A stretch of DNA of 64,000 nt, taken from the NCBI GenBank assembly GCA_028713325.1, contig JAQTON010000001.1:261454-325453 (forward strand), read 5' to 3'. The stretch is from Candidatus Altimarinota bacterium (lineage in GTDB: Bacteria > Patescibacteriota > Gracilibacteria > BD1-5 > UBA2023). Below, one piece after another: positions 20,346 to 31,495 of the stretch (the stretch's first letter is position 1; the number at the start of each line of letters is the position of its first letter). Both the position numbers and the translations under genes were made by a program. Below the pieces are notes generated by a model that saw only the letters and a program-made list of their open reading frames with translations, did no database searches and was not told the DNA's origin.

Positions 20346-20873
20346 ATGGAATTAATAATTTGAATTATGTATTGAAGTTTCATAACTTTGATAGACCAAA
20401 TAATAGAACATGGTTTTTTAATAAATAAGAAATATAAGAAACTCCTAAGTTTCTTATTTGTTATTTTAACTTTGGTTTTAGTTTGATATATTGTTATTTA
20501 TTTTAAATCTATTGTTCCATTTTTGATAGCATTAAATATCTATTGGTTACTTATATGAAAGATTCACGATTTAGAATTTATGCTTTATATAATAGGATTT
20601 TTTGCTATTATTTTTACTTTCTATAATTTTCAAATACATGATTTATATATCATAGTATTTGTTGTTTTATATAATATATTCTTCAAATTAAAATCAGTTA
20701 AAAATTTGCTAAATAGATGAAAAATATGACTATTCTTATATAGATTTATGTGAAGATATTATATAATTTCATTTATATTTATTATATTTCTAAATAATTT
20801 AAGTTCTTGATTATTTAATATATGAAGTACTTTTAGTAGCTTTATATTAGCTAAAAAATATATTATTAAGTAA
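20346..20873 (+). CDS. Hydrophobic membrane protein, 175 residues
   Basis: Very AT-rich frame starting MELIIGIMYGSFITLIDQII, with about four to five predicted transmembrane helices rich in Ile, Phe and Leu. Nearly all its glycines are TGA; only a few GGN codons occur. It begins three bases after the stop of the prepilin-FecR gene and lies 80 nt before the Fic-deaminase gene, so it may belong with the latter. No family recognised. Confidence 0.6.
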
Positions 20874-20953
20874 GGTCTAAAATAAATAATTTTACAAAAT
20901 TTTAGAAAATTATAAGATATATAAAAATGTTTATTTTATAGTTTTTTTATCCT

Positions 20954-23857
20954 ATGGAATTATCTTTAGAAATAATAAAAGATATACTCATTGATTCACT
21001 TACTCCAAAGTTTGAGGATAAAATATCGAAATCAAATTGAGATTATGAAAAAGCAAAACAATGATTTTTATGACATATAGAGATATTATCAAAATTTCTA
21101 TATGAATATTATGATACTAAAAACATTTTAGAAATTTGATTATTTAGAAATTTTCATAAATTATTTTATCCAGAAAATTTTAAAATTCTTGTTTCTCGTA
21201 ATTGAATTATTTATGAAAATTTACCTTGAGAATGGAGAAAACAAGAATATAATCCTCAAATAGAAACACTTAAATTTACTAAAAATCCGCAGAATGTAGA
21301 AAAAGATTTAATAAAATTAATTAAGGATTTTAATTTAATCGAGAATAAAAAAGAGAATGATATACTAAAGTTTTTTTTTGATTTTATAGATATTCACCCA
21401 TTTTGAGATAGTAATTGAACTATTGCATCAATAATAATGGATTTAGAATTATTAAAATATTGATTTACTCCTTTGAATTTATTAAAATTAAGATTTAATG
21501 ACCGTCAATTTATATGCTTTATTTTTGAATATTATCAAAAAAATATTAATAAAATAAGGATTTTTGATGAAATAATATCTATTATAAAAGATTTTCATAA
21601 TGAAACTTTATCCGAAGAGATGTTAAATGAAAAAAATAAGCAGACTATATTCTCCACTTCCACTTTAGTGGATACTCAGAAAAATATAGAATGCTATCTC
21701 GCGGAATCGTATCTTCTTGCTGAAACTACCTATGGTTCAGAAAATTATCCTATTGGATCGATTCTTTTGGTTGACTGAAATCTGAAAATAGAATGACAGA
21801 ATAAAGTAATCACCCAAAAAGATCCAAGCTGGCATGCTGAAATCGATATTATCAAGCAATCCGAAAAATATCGGTGAAAAGAATATAAGAAGATCCTTTT
21901 TGTAACTCTAGAACCTTGCAATAACTGTGCAAAAGCACTCTGTGAATATGGAGTTGACGAAGTATATTATATTTTAGAGGACCCCTCTTGGGGATGAAAA
22001 GATATTCTTGAGCGAGCATGAATAAAAGTGCGTCAAATTAAATTCAGATATGAAGAATATCTTGATTTGATGATAGAATTCATGCAAAACCATTGAGGCT
22101 ATAACGAAGTACTAAATCAATATATCTCTATTAAAAAAACCTGACAAAATACATATTGAGAGATTGTCGAAAAAACTATACTTGAAAATTTTTTAAAAAT
22201 CCATGAAGAAACTCCATATTCTGATATCAGAAATGCTATACACAACAATGTGCTTCCATACCTCAGAATTTCTCTTCTCAGGAATCCTATAGATAAGCAT
22301 GATCGTATCTTATGAGGGTATATTGATGAGATAGAAAAAACCATAAGTTTCTATAAAAAATCTGCGGAAGAAATTTCTTTTGTTTTTAAAGAAGATTTAA
22401 TTAAAAAATTCCAGCCCTCCTTTGAAAAGGAATGAAAACAAGACCTCACAAGACAGGTGATGGTGAATATTTTCTCTCCCTATTTTCTCGCTAAATCCCC
22501 AGAAATTCAAGAAAAATTTCGTGCGGGGTTCGAGCAACATATGGATATTATGACAAAGCATTCGATGGATGAATATATCAATAACCAAAAGGGGCTCACT
22601 ATCGATTATATAAGGGAAATACATAAGAATATATATCAGGGACTCACAAGAGTGGCAGTTAAAACAACGGGATGAGAACCAGAATACGTTATTCCCGGGG
22701 AATTTAAGACGAAACAAAATGTGATACCAAGAATGAATGCGTGAGAGGAACACTTTATGTGTATGGCACCAGAAAAAGTGGAATGAGCCTTGCAGGTATT
22801 ACTCACCTCCCTTTATGACTGAAACGAAGATATTTATACAAAGGTGATTCGATTCTTCCTTACTTTTACGGAAATCCATCCATTTCCTGATGACAATGGG
22901 AAAATATGACTCATGCTTGTTGATTTGATCCTCATAAAACACGGGATATACCCGTTTTTTATGACTTGGTTTAAATCACGAAATAAGTGGCGATTTTATG
23001 AAATGCTCCAAGAATATTCCCACGGAACAGCCAAAAATCTTGCTCCTTTTTATACAATGATAGAGGAATCATACGCATACCTCTATGAACAAAAACGCAT
23101 GGAAGATTTTTATAAAGAAGGTCCAGAATTCTTCACAGATTTCCTAAAAAATACCGATGAAAAAAAGGTTCTTTCAGAGAAAATCACTCATTTTCTGAAA
23201 ACGAAATACCCAAAAACCTCTTTGATAATATCGGATATCTGAGCAGGAAACGGGATTATAGCAAAAGACATCATACAGTATGTACGAAGTACCCATAGAC
23301 CATTCCAATATAATTATCTGGAACCATCCCATACTCTCATAGAACATTTTGCACAGGATTTTGATTGCAAAGGCGTAGTATTTTATGAAGGAAATATCGA
23401 ATATGCAACACTTCCAAAGAGTGATTTTATCATTCTATCACATGTACTTCAATACATAGAAGATATCGAATGAGTTCTCACAAAACTCCTCACTACTCTT
23501 ACTCCATGAGGGACACTTCTCATCGTCCAGCCAAGTATAGAGAGCAAAGAGATGCTTCTCAAAGAGAAAATAGGAATAAGGTATAGCACCAGTATAGAAC
23601 GAACTTTCCCTATTCTCCAAAAGATACAAGAATCTTTTTCTTATGAGCGTGTGGAATCAAGCATATACCATATGGAAGACATACAGAATCTCAATGAGAA
23701 TGGAAAAAAAATGATCTCTTTTTTCTATAATAGGCCTTTTGATATCATAAAAGACGAGGAGGTTGAACGAATCCAGAATGTGGTAAAAGAATTATGAGTG
23801 ACTGATTGTTTGAAGAAGGAGGAAGATTATATTTGGGTAGAGAAACCCTATAGATAA
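20954..23857 (+). CDS. Fic-deaminase-Fic-methyltransferase multidomain protein, 967 residues
   Basis: Single frame with many TGA read as Gly, ending in TAA. Residues 1-210 form a Fic-like domain: LFRNFHKLFYP, PGEWRKQ (91-97) and the motif HPFGDSNGT at 148. Residues about 245-370 form a cytidine/RibD-like deaminase: HAE at 294-296, PCNNC at 321-325, and zinc ligands H294, C322 and C325. Residues about 480-735 form a second Fic-like domain: PGEFK (581-585) and HPFPDDNGK at 642. Residues about 740-967 form a class I SAM methyltransferase: DIGAGNG at 761 and LSHVLQYIEDI. Both Fic motifs keep His, Pro, Phe, Asp and Asn but replace the final Arg (Thr, Lys). It could be a toxin, a nucleotide- or RNA-modifying enzyme, or a defence protein. 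I know of no described protein with this order. Confidence 0.85.
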
Positions 23858-23860
23858 CTA

Positions 23861-23889
23861 TATAATGACCCGCTCCGCAGGTCATTATA
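23861..23889. terminator. Bidirectional terminator between converging genes
   Basis: Hairpin TATAATGACC / CGCTCCGCA / GGTCATTATA, 3 nt after the TAA of the multidomain gene and 1 nt before the stop of the leftward gene. Confidence 0.65.
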
Positions 23890-23890
23890 T

Positions 23891-24601
23891 TTAGGCGAGA
23901 TGCGTACTTTTTTCTTCTGCGAGACTCGAATGGGTGTCGCTCTTGATTTTTTGTCCCTGCTTGTTTTTCTCCGCTTTCTTTTTTAAGATTTCATAAAGTT
24001 CTCTGGCAGTATTTTTGTCTATATATCCTTTTTCCAGATACATTTTCAATTCCTCTTCCGTAACCGGATCTCAAAATCTTTCAAATTTCTTTCATTCATC
24101 GATACACTGGGATTTTAAGAGCTTCTGCAATTGCGGAAGGTATTTTGCGAAATCCTCTTGTGTAATTTGTTCTTTTTCAAGATATGAAAGAAGGTCTTTG
24201 ATTCGGAAAGCTCAGGAATCAATGAAAATAGGAATTAGTTTTAAAGTTTGTTCTCTTGTGAGATTATATATATTAACCAAATCCATTCATTTTAAACTTA
24301 ACCGAAAATCAATATTTGAGAAGATATTGAAATACTCGACCGAATATTTATCTACTTTTGAATTATCCTTGAGTCTGTACATGACATACTCATCCCTAAC
24401 TTTTTTCTCTGTATATCAGAGAGACCTGATATCGAATGAGAAATTCTCGAAAAAATAAAACATTTTACCCCAAGTCATATCTCTGCTCTTTGTCTTGCTA
24501 TATACGAAGCGTTGGAATTTGAAAATATCCAAGTTCTTTGAACGAACGGAGTGAAAAAAATAATTGATTCCGAGATTAAACAATGCCTCGTCCCCGTTCA
24601 T
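23891..24601 (-). CDS. Helical hypothetical protein, 236 residues
   Basis: Leftward frame from ATG 24599-24601 to TAA at 23891-23893, with four TGA read as Gly. The N-terminal part is aromatic-rich (NLGINYFFHSV); the C-terminal half has two repeated helical motifs (KEQITQEDFAKYL and EEELKMYLEKGYIDKNTARELYE) resembling SHOCT-like short helical repeats. The frame stays open upstream to 24823, but the promoter at 24676-24703 supports the later ATG. Not recognised. Confidence 0.6.
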
Positions 24602-24675
24602 GACATGAATGAGCGTGAGTCATCTATGAAAAAATGGCGAGAATCCCTCTGAGCACAGGGTGGAAGAATCGGCCT

Positions 24676-24726
24676 TTAATATAGTGAATACACTTTTTTG
24701 CAAAATTCTCAAATATGTGTTAGGAT
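24676..24726. promoter_or_regulatory. Divergent promoters sharing one palindromic -35 box
   Basis: TTGCAA at 24698-24703 is its own reverse complement. To the right, 17 nt lead to TAGGAT (24721-24726) for the LysM gene. To the left, 16 nt lead to TATTAA (24676-24681, minus strand) for the 236-residue gene. Confidence 0.45.
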
Positions 24727-24757
24727 AAAGGAAATACTTATTTCCAACACCCGCCAT

Positions 24758-27700
24758 ATGGCAGAAAATATCATTGACACCCTTGCTCAATCGGAAAAAT
24801 TCGATAATCCCGCCCTCAAACAAAAACGGGAAAAGATGCGTGAAAATACGCAGTCATACGTTGTTAAATCGGGTGATACGATTTATTGAATTGCCCGTGA
24901 ACAGGGAATTGACGATTATAATGATATTTTGGCTCTCAATCGTCTTCTCGGCAAGAATCTTGAGACAAAGGGAAGAAATGGAACAAATGTGCTCATAAAA
25001 GCCTGAGAAGAACTCTTTATCCCAAAAGATCCGAAGAAATTTCAAGACGATATCGAATGAATCCGAAAGATATCTGAGGCGATGATTATGAATGAAAAGG
25101 TTGCAAATGGCGATAGAAAGGCACTGAGCAAGGAGATTAACGAGCGGATATTTCCAAAGTTTCGACAATCGCTTGGAATGAATCGTCTCAATGACGGGCT
25201 TCTCGGGAATATGAGTGCCTCGCTTCATCTCAGTTGACCGCGACAGGTGGATCCAAAATTTCAAATGGGGGCTTCCTGTGCTCATTATTACCGTCAGGAT
25301 ATTCGGAGTGCGTTCAATATCGGGGATATGCCACAGGAGTGGAAGAAGTTCATGAATACGGGGAATATCGATGCATGGCAGTTGCCGAAACATCTTTTGA
25401 AACTTACGGATAATGGAAAAAGTGAGTTCACTCAGAAAGCGAATTTCATGGAGTTTTTCGATACGTCGAAATTTGGGTTAAAAATAAGTCCGGTTTCTTC
25501 CGAAAAACAGGAAAAATACGCTCAGGCAATGGTGAATTTGAATGAGTACCTTGAGAAAAATCCGAATGCGGTCAATGCAGCCATTCCAGTTTATTATAAA
25601 TATAGTAATTATCAGATGGAGGGTATTTCTCAGTTTCGTACGGGAAGTGAGAAACATTACAACACTCATATGATGCGATATGTGGGATCAAACTCCGTAC
25701 CGTTTTCTGCCCATGAATGGGGTGAGGTGCATCCGGATGGGACGATAACTCCTTTCGGAGGCGATAAAAAACGTCTCGAGAAAGAGACTTTAAGTCTGAA
25801 ATGAATGCTTGCAGGGGAGAAAAGCGTATATGAGAACCAAAAGAAAGCACTTCTTGAATACACAAAAAATGAGTTTCCGAAACATACTTTCACGATTGAT
25901 AAGAAACTCGCAGAGTATTCCAAAGGAGGAAAGACCGAAGAGGCACGAATGGCGATTCAAAAAGAGCTTGAAGCACTTTTTGAATCCGGGAACATCGAGC
26001 GTATCTGTACGAGACTTTCCGAGATAATCCATTGGACCGTGACTGCAGAAGATGCGAGACTCCTTATCCATTGGCAGAAAAATAAACGAAAGGTTACAGA
26101 AGGATTGAAGCGAATCGAGGAAGTTTTACAGAATAAAAAACCAGAGGAGTATCCATCCTTCCATTCGGATGATTATGGTGTTCTTTTTTCGGGGAGCAAA
26201 AAACTATCCGGGGCATTGGTTGCATATAATGATGTGGTGAAACGAGTGAATACTCTGGAAGAGCAGATAGTGTCGGTAAAAAAGAAGATGGAAGATATAA
26301 AAAATGAGGAGAAAACCCGAGAAAAAATCCAAAAGGAAGCACAGGTACAGATTACGAAACTTACACCAGAGCTGGAGAAGGCAAAAATCGAGCACGGGAA
26401 AGCAAAACAAGCATTTCTTGCGAGTCTCGATGAGTGAAAAAATCCAGAGCTGAAGGCATGGTTTGATGGATTCGAATCAGTTGCAAAAAAACACTTTTGA
26501 CCAAATGGAGGATCTCGTTCAGACGCTCTTATTCAAGGATTTCAGTCTGGAAAATTCGGAGAGGATTTTCGTACTCAGATGCGAATGACACCCGATGATT
26601 TCAATTACCTCAAAGTGCTTTTTCTCAATCGAGAAAAGATTCGAAAAAATATAGTATCCATTCAAGCGAGACTCGGGGCTTCTTCGAGCATGCTTCCGGA
26701 GATCCATATCGATGATATGGAGAAAATTTTCGGGAAGAATAATCAACTTATCATGTCTCTCGTCAGTTATAATACGAGTGTTGCGAAAGTGAACGGATAT
26801 ATGAATGATATCTATGCAAATGAGGAGAAAATGAAAATAAAAAAGGAAATACCAGTCGTTGACTACCTCCTGAATTTTATGCAGCAACGGGCAGACTACG
26901 GTATGTCTGCTATCATGCAAGAGGGGAGAAAACAGCTTTTCGATGGACTCACAATGTATGCGGGAGCGGTAAAATTGAAGGTAAATGGAAAATCGATTAA
27001 TATTGCGGAGGAGCTCAAAAAAGGATCGAGAGATCAGTCGAAGGTAACACCCGAGGATATAATTGAGATTTCCGGACCGGTGATGAGTGACGGATTCCAT
27101 ATTCGAACGCTCAAAGATCCCGTAGAACGCGAGAAAATGCAAGGGCGACAGCGATATCTCTTCGAGCTTCTTGCGACCCAAACATTTTTTCCGTCCGAGG
27201 TTATTGAACCGACTCCTGGTTCTTTGATGCACCAAACGAAGTTTCGTGAAGCAACGGATAGTGTGAAGACGAAAGGAAATTATTCCCTCAATCGAGGTGA
27301 TACTCTTGAACATACTCTCAAACGTCTCATCCCGACTTACGAGCGTGCGGAGTTTGAAAAACTTGATCCCAATGCTCCAACCTACCAGCAAGAATACAAG
27401 AAACTTCTTCAGAGGTACTATGCTCTTCAGATCAAAGGCCTTCAGATGCTCGGATACATGCAATCGGAAGATGTGCTCAATCCCGGAGCCATCAAGATCA
27501 ATCAAGGGATTCCGTATTTTGATTCGACGGATCTTTCGAAGCAGTTTTCACTTTATATCGCGGGAATTAAGACAAAACGGAAAGAAGGCATCACGGAAAT
27601 GGCGAAATATCGTGAATTTATCAATGTCCAAACCCTTCCGGGAGATACCGTTGGTATATTCTGTGCTCGTATTATCGGATATACTCAGGAATCCGCGAAT

Positions 27701-29200
27701 AATTTTGCGAAATACCCGAATCTTGCCTATGTTTCAGGGATGAATGATTTTCTCAAGAAGGAATTTCTCGAGAGACTTCTGAAAACTTCGATAACAACTT
27801 CAAACGATACTCAGATCAAGAAGATGTTTCAAGAAGGGAAAGTCAATTCCGGGCATAATTTCGTATTTCAGCTAAAGGAGATTGATCGGATTATCGGAGA
27901 ACTGAAGAAGGTGTCCTATACACCATCTACAGAAGCGATTTTATGATCGGTAGATCGTGACGTTATCCGAATGGCAGTGCCAATGGAACAGAATCGTAAT
28001 ATCATTCGCAGTACTATGTTCGTCGAGAGTTACGAGTACGATAATGGACAGTCGAGTTTAAAAAAGGGGATAAGTCGTGTTGCAAAAAGTACTCTTGAAG
28101 CGATTCCGATTCTTCAAAACCTGAAAAATATTAACTCATACGGAGATTTTCAGGTTCGATGACTCAAGGATCTCCGACATGGTTTCGGTGAAGAATATAT
28201 CACACAGAAGCAACTCAATGATGCGTTTAATATCCTTTCCCGATGAGATGTTTGAGACTATCTTGCATCGGTTCCGTCCGAGAATCGTGAAATAGTGCAG
28301 AAAGATCTCGCCATCATTGAAAAAGCAAAAATCATTCTCTCTAAAAACACTCACTCTCCCGAAGATTTTGAGATGCTTTCCAAATACCTTTTGAGTCTTG
28401 TCCGCCTGGACAATGGATCAAACAGTAATGTGGTTGGAAAGTTTATCGGAGCCTCTCTTATTAACGAGAAGATGAACGGACATTTTCAGAAACTGAACGG
28501 AGTGCTTCGGGCCGTCAACGAACCCGTAGAAGGATTCCGTAACGATGCGGAACAGATGGGACGATATGAGGATGCAGTGTATCTTACGAATAATCTCGGT
28601 GAGAAATTTACGGTTCTCGGATTTGCGGAAAACTATCTCTACCGTATCCTTGAGGGAACGAAGATTATTGAGAAAACGGGTGAACGGCTCCAATACGCCA
28701 ATCTTCATCGAACGGGCGGTCGAGGTTTGGAATACGGAACGCGAACATTTCTGGAACATGTAAAATTTATCACGGATCAAGTGAACAATGATAAAAAATT
28801 ACTTTGAGGAACAACTCCAGAGGTTCGTATCATGGGAGGAATTCTTCATTTTGGGACAAATGTACAACAAATCGCTCTTGATGCAACCAAAGAAAGATTG
28901 ATTTTAAAAGAAAAACTTCGTATTGCAACCAATCCGGAAGAAGTAACTACTCTGAAAAAAGAATGGAATAATTCATTTTCACGGGAAGATGCAGCGATTT
29001 TGAAAGAAATCTACGCACTTCTTTCTGATTCAGAGTTTCGAAAAACGGTGGGATGATTTAACATCGATACATCATTTCTTCCGACGAAACAGGAGATAGT
29101 TGCATCCGACGCATTTCGATACCAATTTTTCAATCATGTCAGAAAAGGAGAAAAATTTGAGAATATCACCGCTCTCAAAACCGAAAAGGTACACGGATAA
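24758..29200 (+). CDS. Giant LysM protein, 1480 residues
   Basis: One 4.4-kb frame with many TGA read as Gly, ending in TAA. A LysM domain lies near residues 33-90 (QSYVVKSGDTIYGIAREQG ... VLIKAGEELFIP), which suggests peptidoglycan binding. Residues 164-350 contain GASCAHYYRQ (Cys174) and NTHMMRYVG (His304), an arrangement that recalls NlpC/P60-type cysteine peptidases; this is tentative. The remaining 1100 residues are mostly helical with later LysM-like text (SLNRGDTLEHTLKRLIP, LPGDTVGIFCARIIG). No signal peptide is visible, so export would need another route. The promoter is the TTGCAA/TAGGAT pair upstream. Confidence 0.75.
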
Positions 29201-29202
29201 TA

Positions 29203-29230
29203 TTGCTTTTGAAATAAATCCTCTTATACT
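29203..29230 (+). promoter_or_regulatory. Promoter of the spermidine-synthase-like gene
   Basis: TTGCTT (29203-29208), 16 nt, TATACT (29225-29230), directly after the LysM gene stop codon. Confidence 0.55.
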
Positions 29231-29268
29231 GTGCACTACATAGTTAAGTGCTCACTTTTCCGGAAAAT

Positions 29269-29916
29269 ATGCTCCAAAAAATCCTCAGTTATCTCTATCC
29301 TTTTGTGACGAGTAAAGTATCGCTCTACAATGGAATACTGAGAGTCGTCCTAGTGGACGGGAAGAAGCTTCTGAATACCGATCATGCCAATTATTCGTTT
29401 GGTTCGCTTCATAGAATTATGCGATTTGCTCTGAAAAAAGTGGCACTGAATGAAGACGGAGATATTCTCCTTCTCGGACTCGGCGGGGGATCGGTGATAG
29501 ATATCATCAGAAATGATCTTCATCTGAAAAATAGACTCGTAGCGGTAGATTTCGATCCGGTGATTATAGATATAGCCCGAAAGGATTTCGGACTCGATTT
29601 GTATGAGAATACGGAGATTGTTTGTGCAGATGCGTATCAGTACGTTTGAGAAGAGCGGGGAAAATACGGACTTGTCATTATCGATCTCTTCATCGACAAT
29701 AAAGTGCCGGAAAAGTTTTATGATGCTATTTTTTGGGGACATATTTCGCGTATTCTCTCTCAAGGTGGTCAGATTATTTTCAATACCATGATCAAAACAA
29801 CTTCCAGAGAACTCTTTGATACGCTCGTAAAAAGAGTGGAAAATCAGGGATTTTCGGTTTCCGTTCATGATAGAGTCGACAAAACGAATGTGATGATAGT
29901 AGCAAAACGAAAATAA
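29269..29916 (+). CDS. Spermidine-synthase-like methyltransferase
   Basis: Has 215 residues. Short N-terminal beta segment (LRVVLVDGKKLLNTDHANYS), then a class I SAM fold with ILLLGLGGGSVID and the acidic strand end LVAVDFDPVIIDIARK, then DAYQYVGEERGKYGLVIIDLF. It fits the spermidine-synthase-like clan. The residues that bind putrescine in true SpeE are not obvious, so another substrate is likely. One TGA is read as Gly at a loop. ATG 29269 is chosen over a GTG at 29248 because the promoter lies at 29203-29230. Confidence 0.7.
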
Positions 29917-29937
29917 CCCCCATTCGGGGGTTTTACC
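29914..29937 (+). terminator. Terminator overlapping the methyltransferase stop
   Basis: Short GC hairpin AACCCCC / ATTC / GGGGGTTTT. Confidence 0.75.
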
Positions 29938-29960
29938 CTCAGTTTTTTTATAGATGAGTC

Positions 29961-29990
29961 AAAAAAAAGACTACCTTTGGTAGTCTTTTT
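29961..29990. terminator. Second, bidirectional terminator
   Basis: Hairpin AAAAAGACTACC / TTT / GGTAGTCTTTTT with A-run and T-run; it can also end the leftward 43-residue gene. Confidence 0.75.
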
Positions 29991-30050
29991 ATATGTGCTA
30001 TTCAACCATCATTTCCTACAAAGGAAAGATTAATTGATAATTACGAATGG

Positions 30051-30182
30051 CTAACAGTACGATCGTGCCGCCATTTCTTTGGGATCTTGGGTGCTCAGGT
30101 AGACGGAAACTTTTTTTTCTTTCTCTTTTTTCTCCGCTCTGCGTCGGAAAATTTGAGAAATACCATTGATGATTTTACTCAT
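30051..30182 (-). CDS. Small basic hypothetical protein, 43 residues
   Basis: Leftward frame MSKIINGISQIFRRRAEKK..., ending SYC and TAG. A Shine-Dalgarno-like GGGAG lies 6 nt before the ATG, unlike most genes here. Strongly basic middle part. The frame is open upstream, but that part is AT-rich and unlikely to be translated. The standard-style ribosome site could mean a recent arrival or a regulated small protein. Family not recognised. Confidence 0.5.
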   Translation of the reverse strand: MSKIINGISQIFRRRAEKKEKEKKVSVYLSTQDPKEMAARSYC

Positions 30183-30503
30183 GATGCACTCCCTTTGTTT
30201 TGATTTTGATGAATAACTTTTTTGTTCCCGATGATACTCTATCAAGGGTTCCCCATTGTAATGAATTTTTACGAAAGTCAATTTTTTTGTTTTTAAAAAA
30301 TATCCTCTAATTAAAGCGACCATTTATTATAGAAAAGAAAGCAAACCATATATGCTTCAGACATTTATATCCCTAACAGCGTGATTGGGTGGTTTATAAA
30401 ATAGTATATGACATAAATGTCGCGAATATTTTTGAAGTTGCCCTTGACTTTTCTAAAAAAATAACTAAATATATGGTTTATATCGAATAACCTCTCATTT
30501 TTT
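30183..30503. other. AT-rich intergenic region with inverted repeat
   Basis: No gene seen. GACATTTAT near 30359-30367 and ATAAATGTC near 30412-30420 form an inverted repeat with about 45 nt between the arms. A weak promoter (TTGACT near 30444, then an AT-rich -10 region) leads to the zinc-ribbon gene. Confidence 0.35.
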
Positions 30504-31370
30504 ATGAATCTCCCTATTACACCTAATCATCATTTATGATTTATCAGTGATGATTTCTATCAACTCGATGAAAGAGAAAAACTTCAGGAAATTTTTCGGA
30601 GTCTTTTTCCTGAGTATGCAACGAATTTTAATGGGATAGATTTGAAAAAGGATTTACAAAAAACATGGTTCGACATTTCAACTTTCAAAGCCCTTCTCAA
30701 AAAAGAGCAAGTTTGGAATAAATATCCTTTTATTCATTCACTAGCACAGGGATTTATGGATATTGGAATGCGATCCACAACAACTTCCTATTATCTTTGA
30801 TGCTCAAAAGCCGCAGTATCCGATTGGTATAAAAAATCAAATATTCCGCTTACAAAAGGAATGATGGTGTGGAAAACATATCTTGAAAAATGGCATATAA
30901 ATATACAAGCTTCTTTGTTTTTCAATATATTTCTCGTCCTATTTGAAAAAGAAAATATTTTGGTAAAAAATAACGATTCAGAGATTGATTCTCAGAAAAG
31001 AAAACTGGAGATTTTCACGCAGGCATATAAGCAATATGTGAATATTATGGAGCAATCCGGAATTAACTCGGTTGTAAAATCCGATAGTATGCTCAATATC
31101 TGGAATCATCTGAGCGGGAAGGTTCCTGATTATTCCCTCAAATTCTGCGAAGAATGCTGATGTTATGTACTTTCTGAATCCAGTACATCAAAAATGTCTT
31201 GTAGCATATGCAAAGTTCCATCTCGAATTTGAAAAGAGAACGAAAAAAATCTTGATTGAGGAAGAGTGCTAATCAAATCTCTTCCATTTAAACAAAAGCA
31301 TTCCATTCAGCATATTTCTGAAATCGTTGACACGAAAAAAGAAAAAGTAGCTGACATTATTTATGCATAA
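30504..31370 (+). CDS. HTH and zinc-ribbon DNA-binding-like protein
   Basis: Has 288 residues. The middle of the N-terminal half contains a helix-turn-helix-like run, TSYYLGCSKAAVSDWYKKS. The C-terminal part has a four-Cys zinc ribbon, FCEECGCYV ... MSCSICKVP. This layout recalls FlhC-type or Xre-like regulators with a ribbon, but neither family is certain. Four TGA codons are read as Gly, one inside the zinc knuckle (CEEC-Gly-C). The ATG follows CATTTTTT, a T-rich leader. It is probably a transcription regulator; the target is unknown. Confidence 0.6.
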
Positions 31371-31404
31371 ATAATACCGGAACAACGAGAAAATATATTA
31401 TAGT

Positions 31405-31452
31405 AAATCCACCGGAATATAATGTAAAAAACATTTCCAGTGGATTTTTTTA
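31405..31452 (+). terminator. Terminator of the zinc-ribbon gene
   Basis: Hairpin AAATCCACCGGAA and TTCCAGTGGATTT with an 18-nt loop, then a T-run. Its 3' arm lies next to the metG -10 box (TATAAT at 31462-31467). Confidence 0.65.
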
Positions 31453-31495
31453 AAAATTGCATATAATCCATTTTTCTCATCATCTTTCATTTTTT

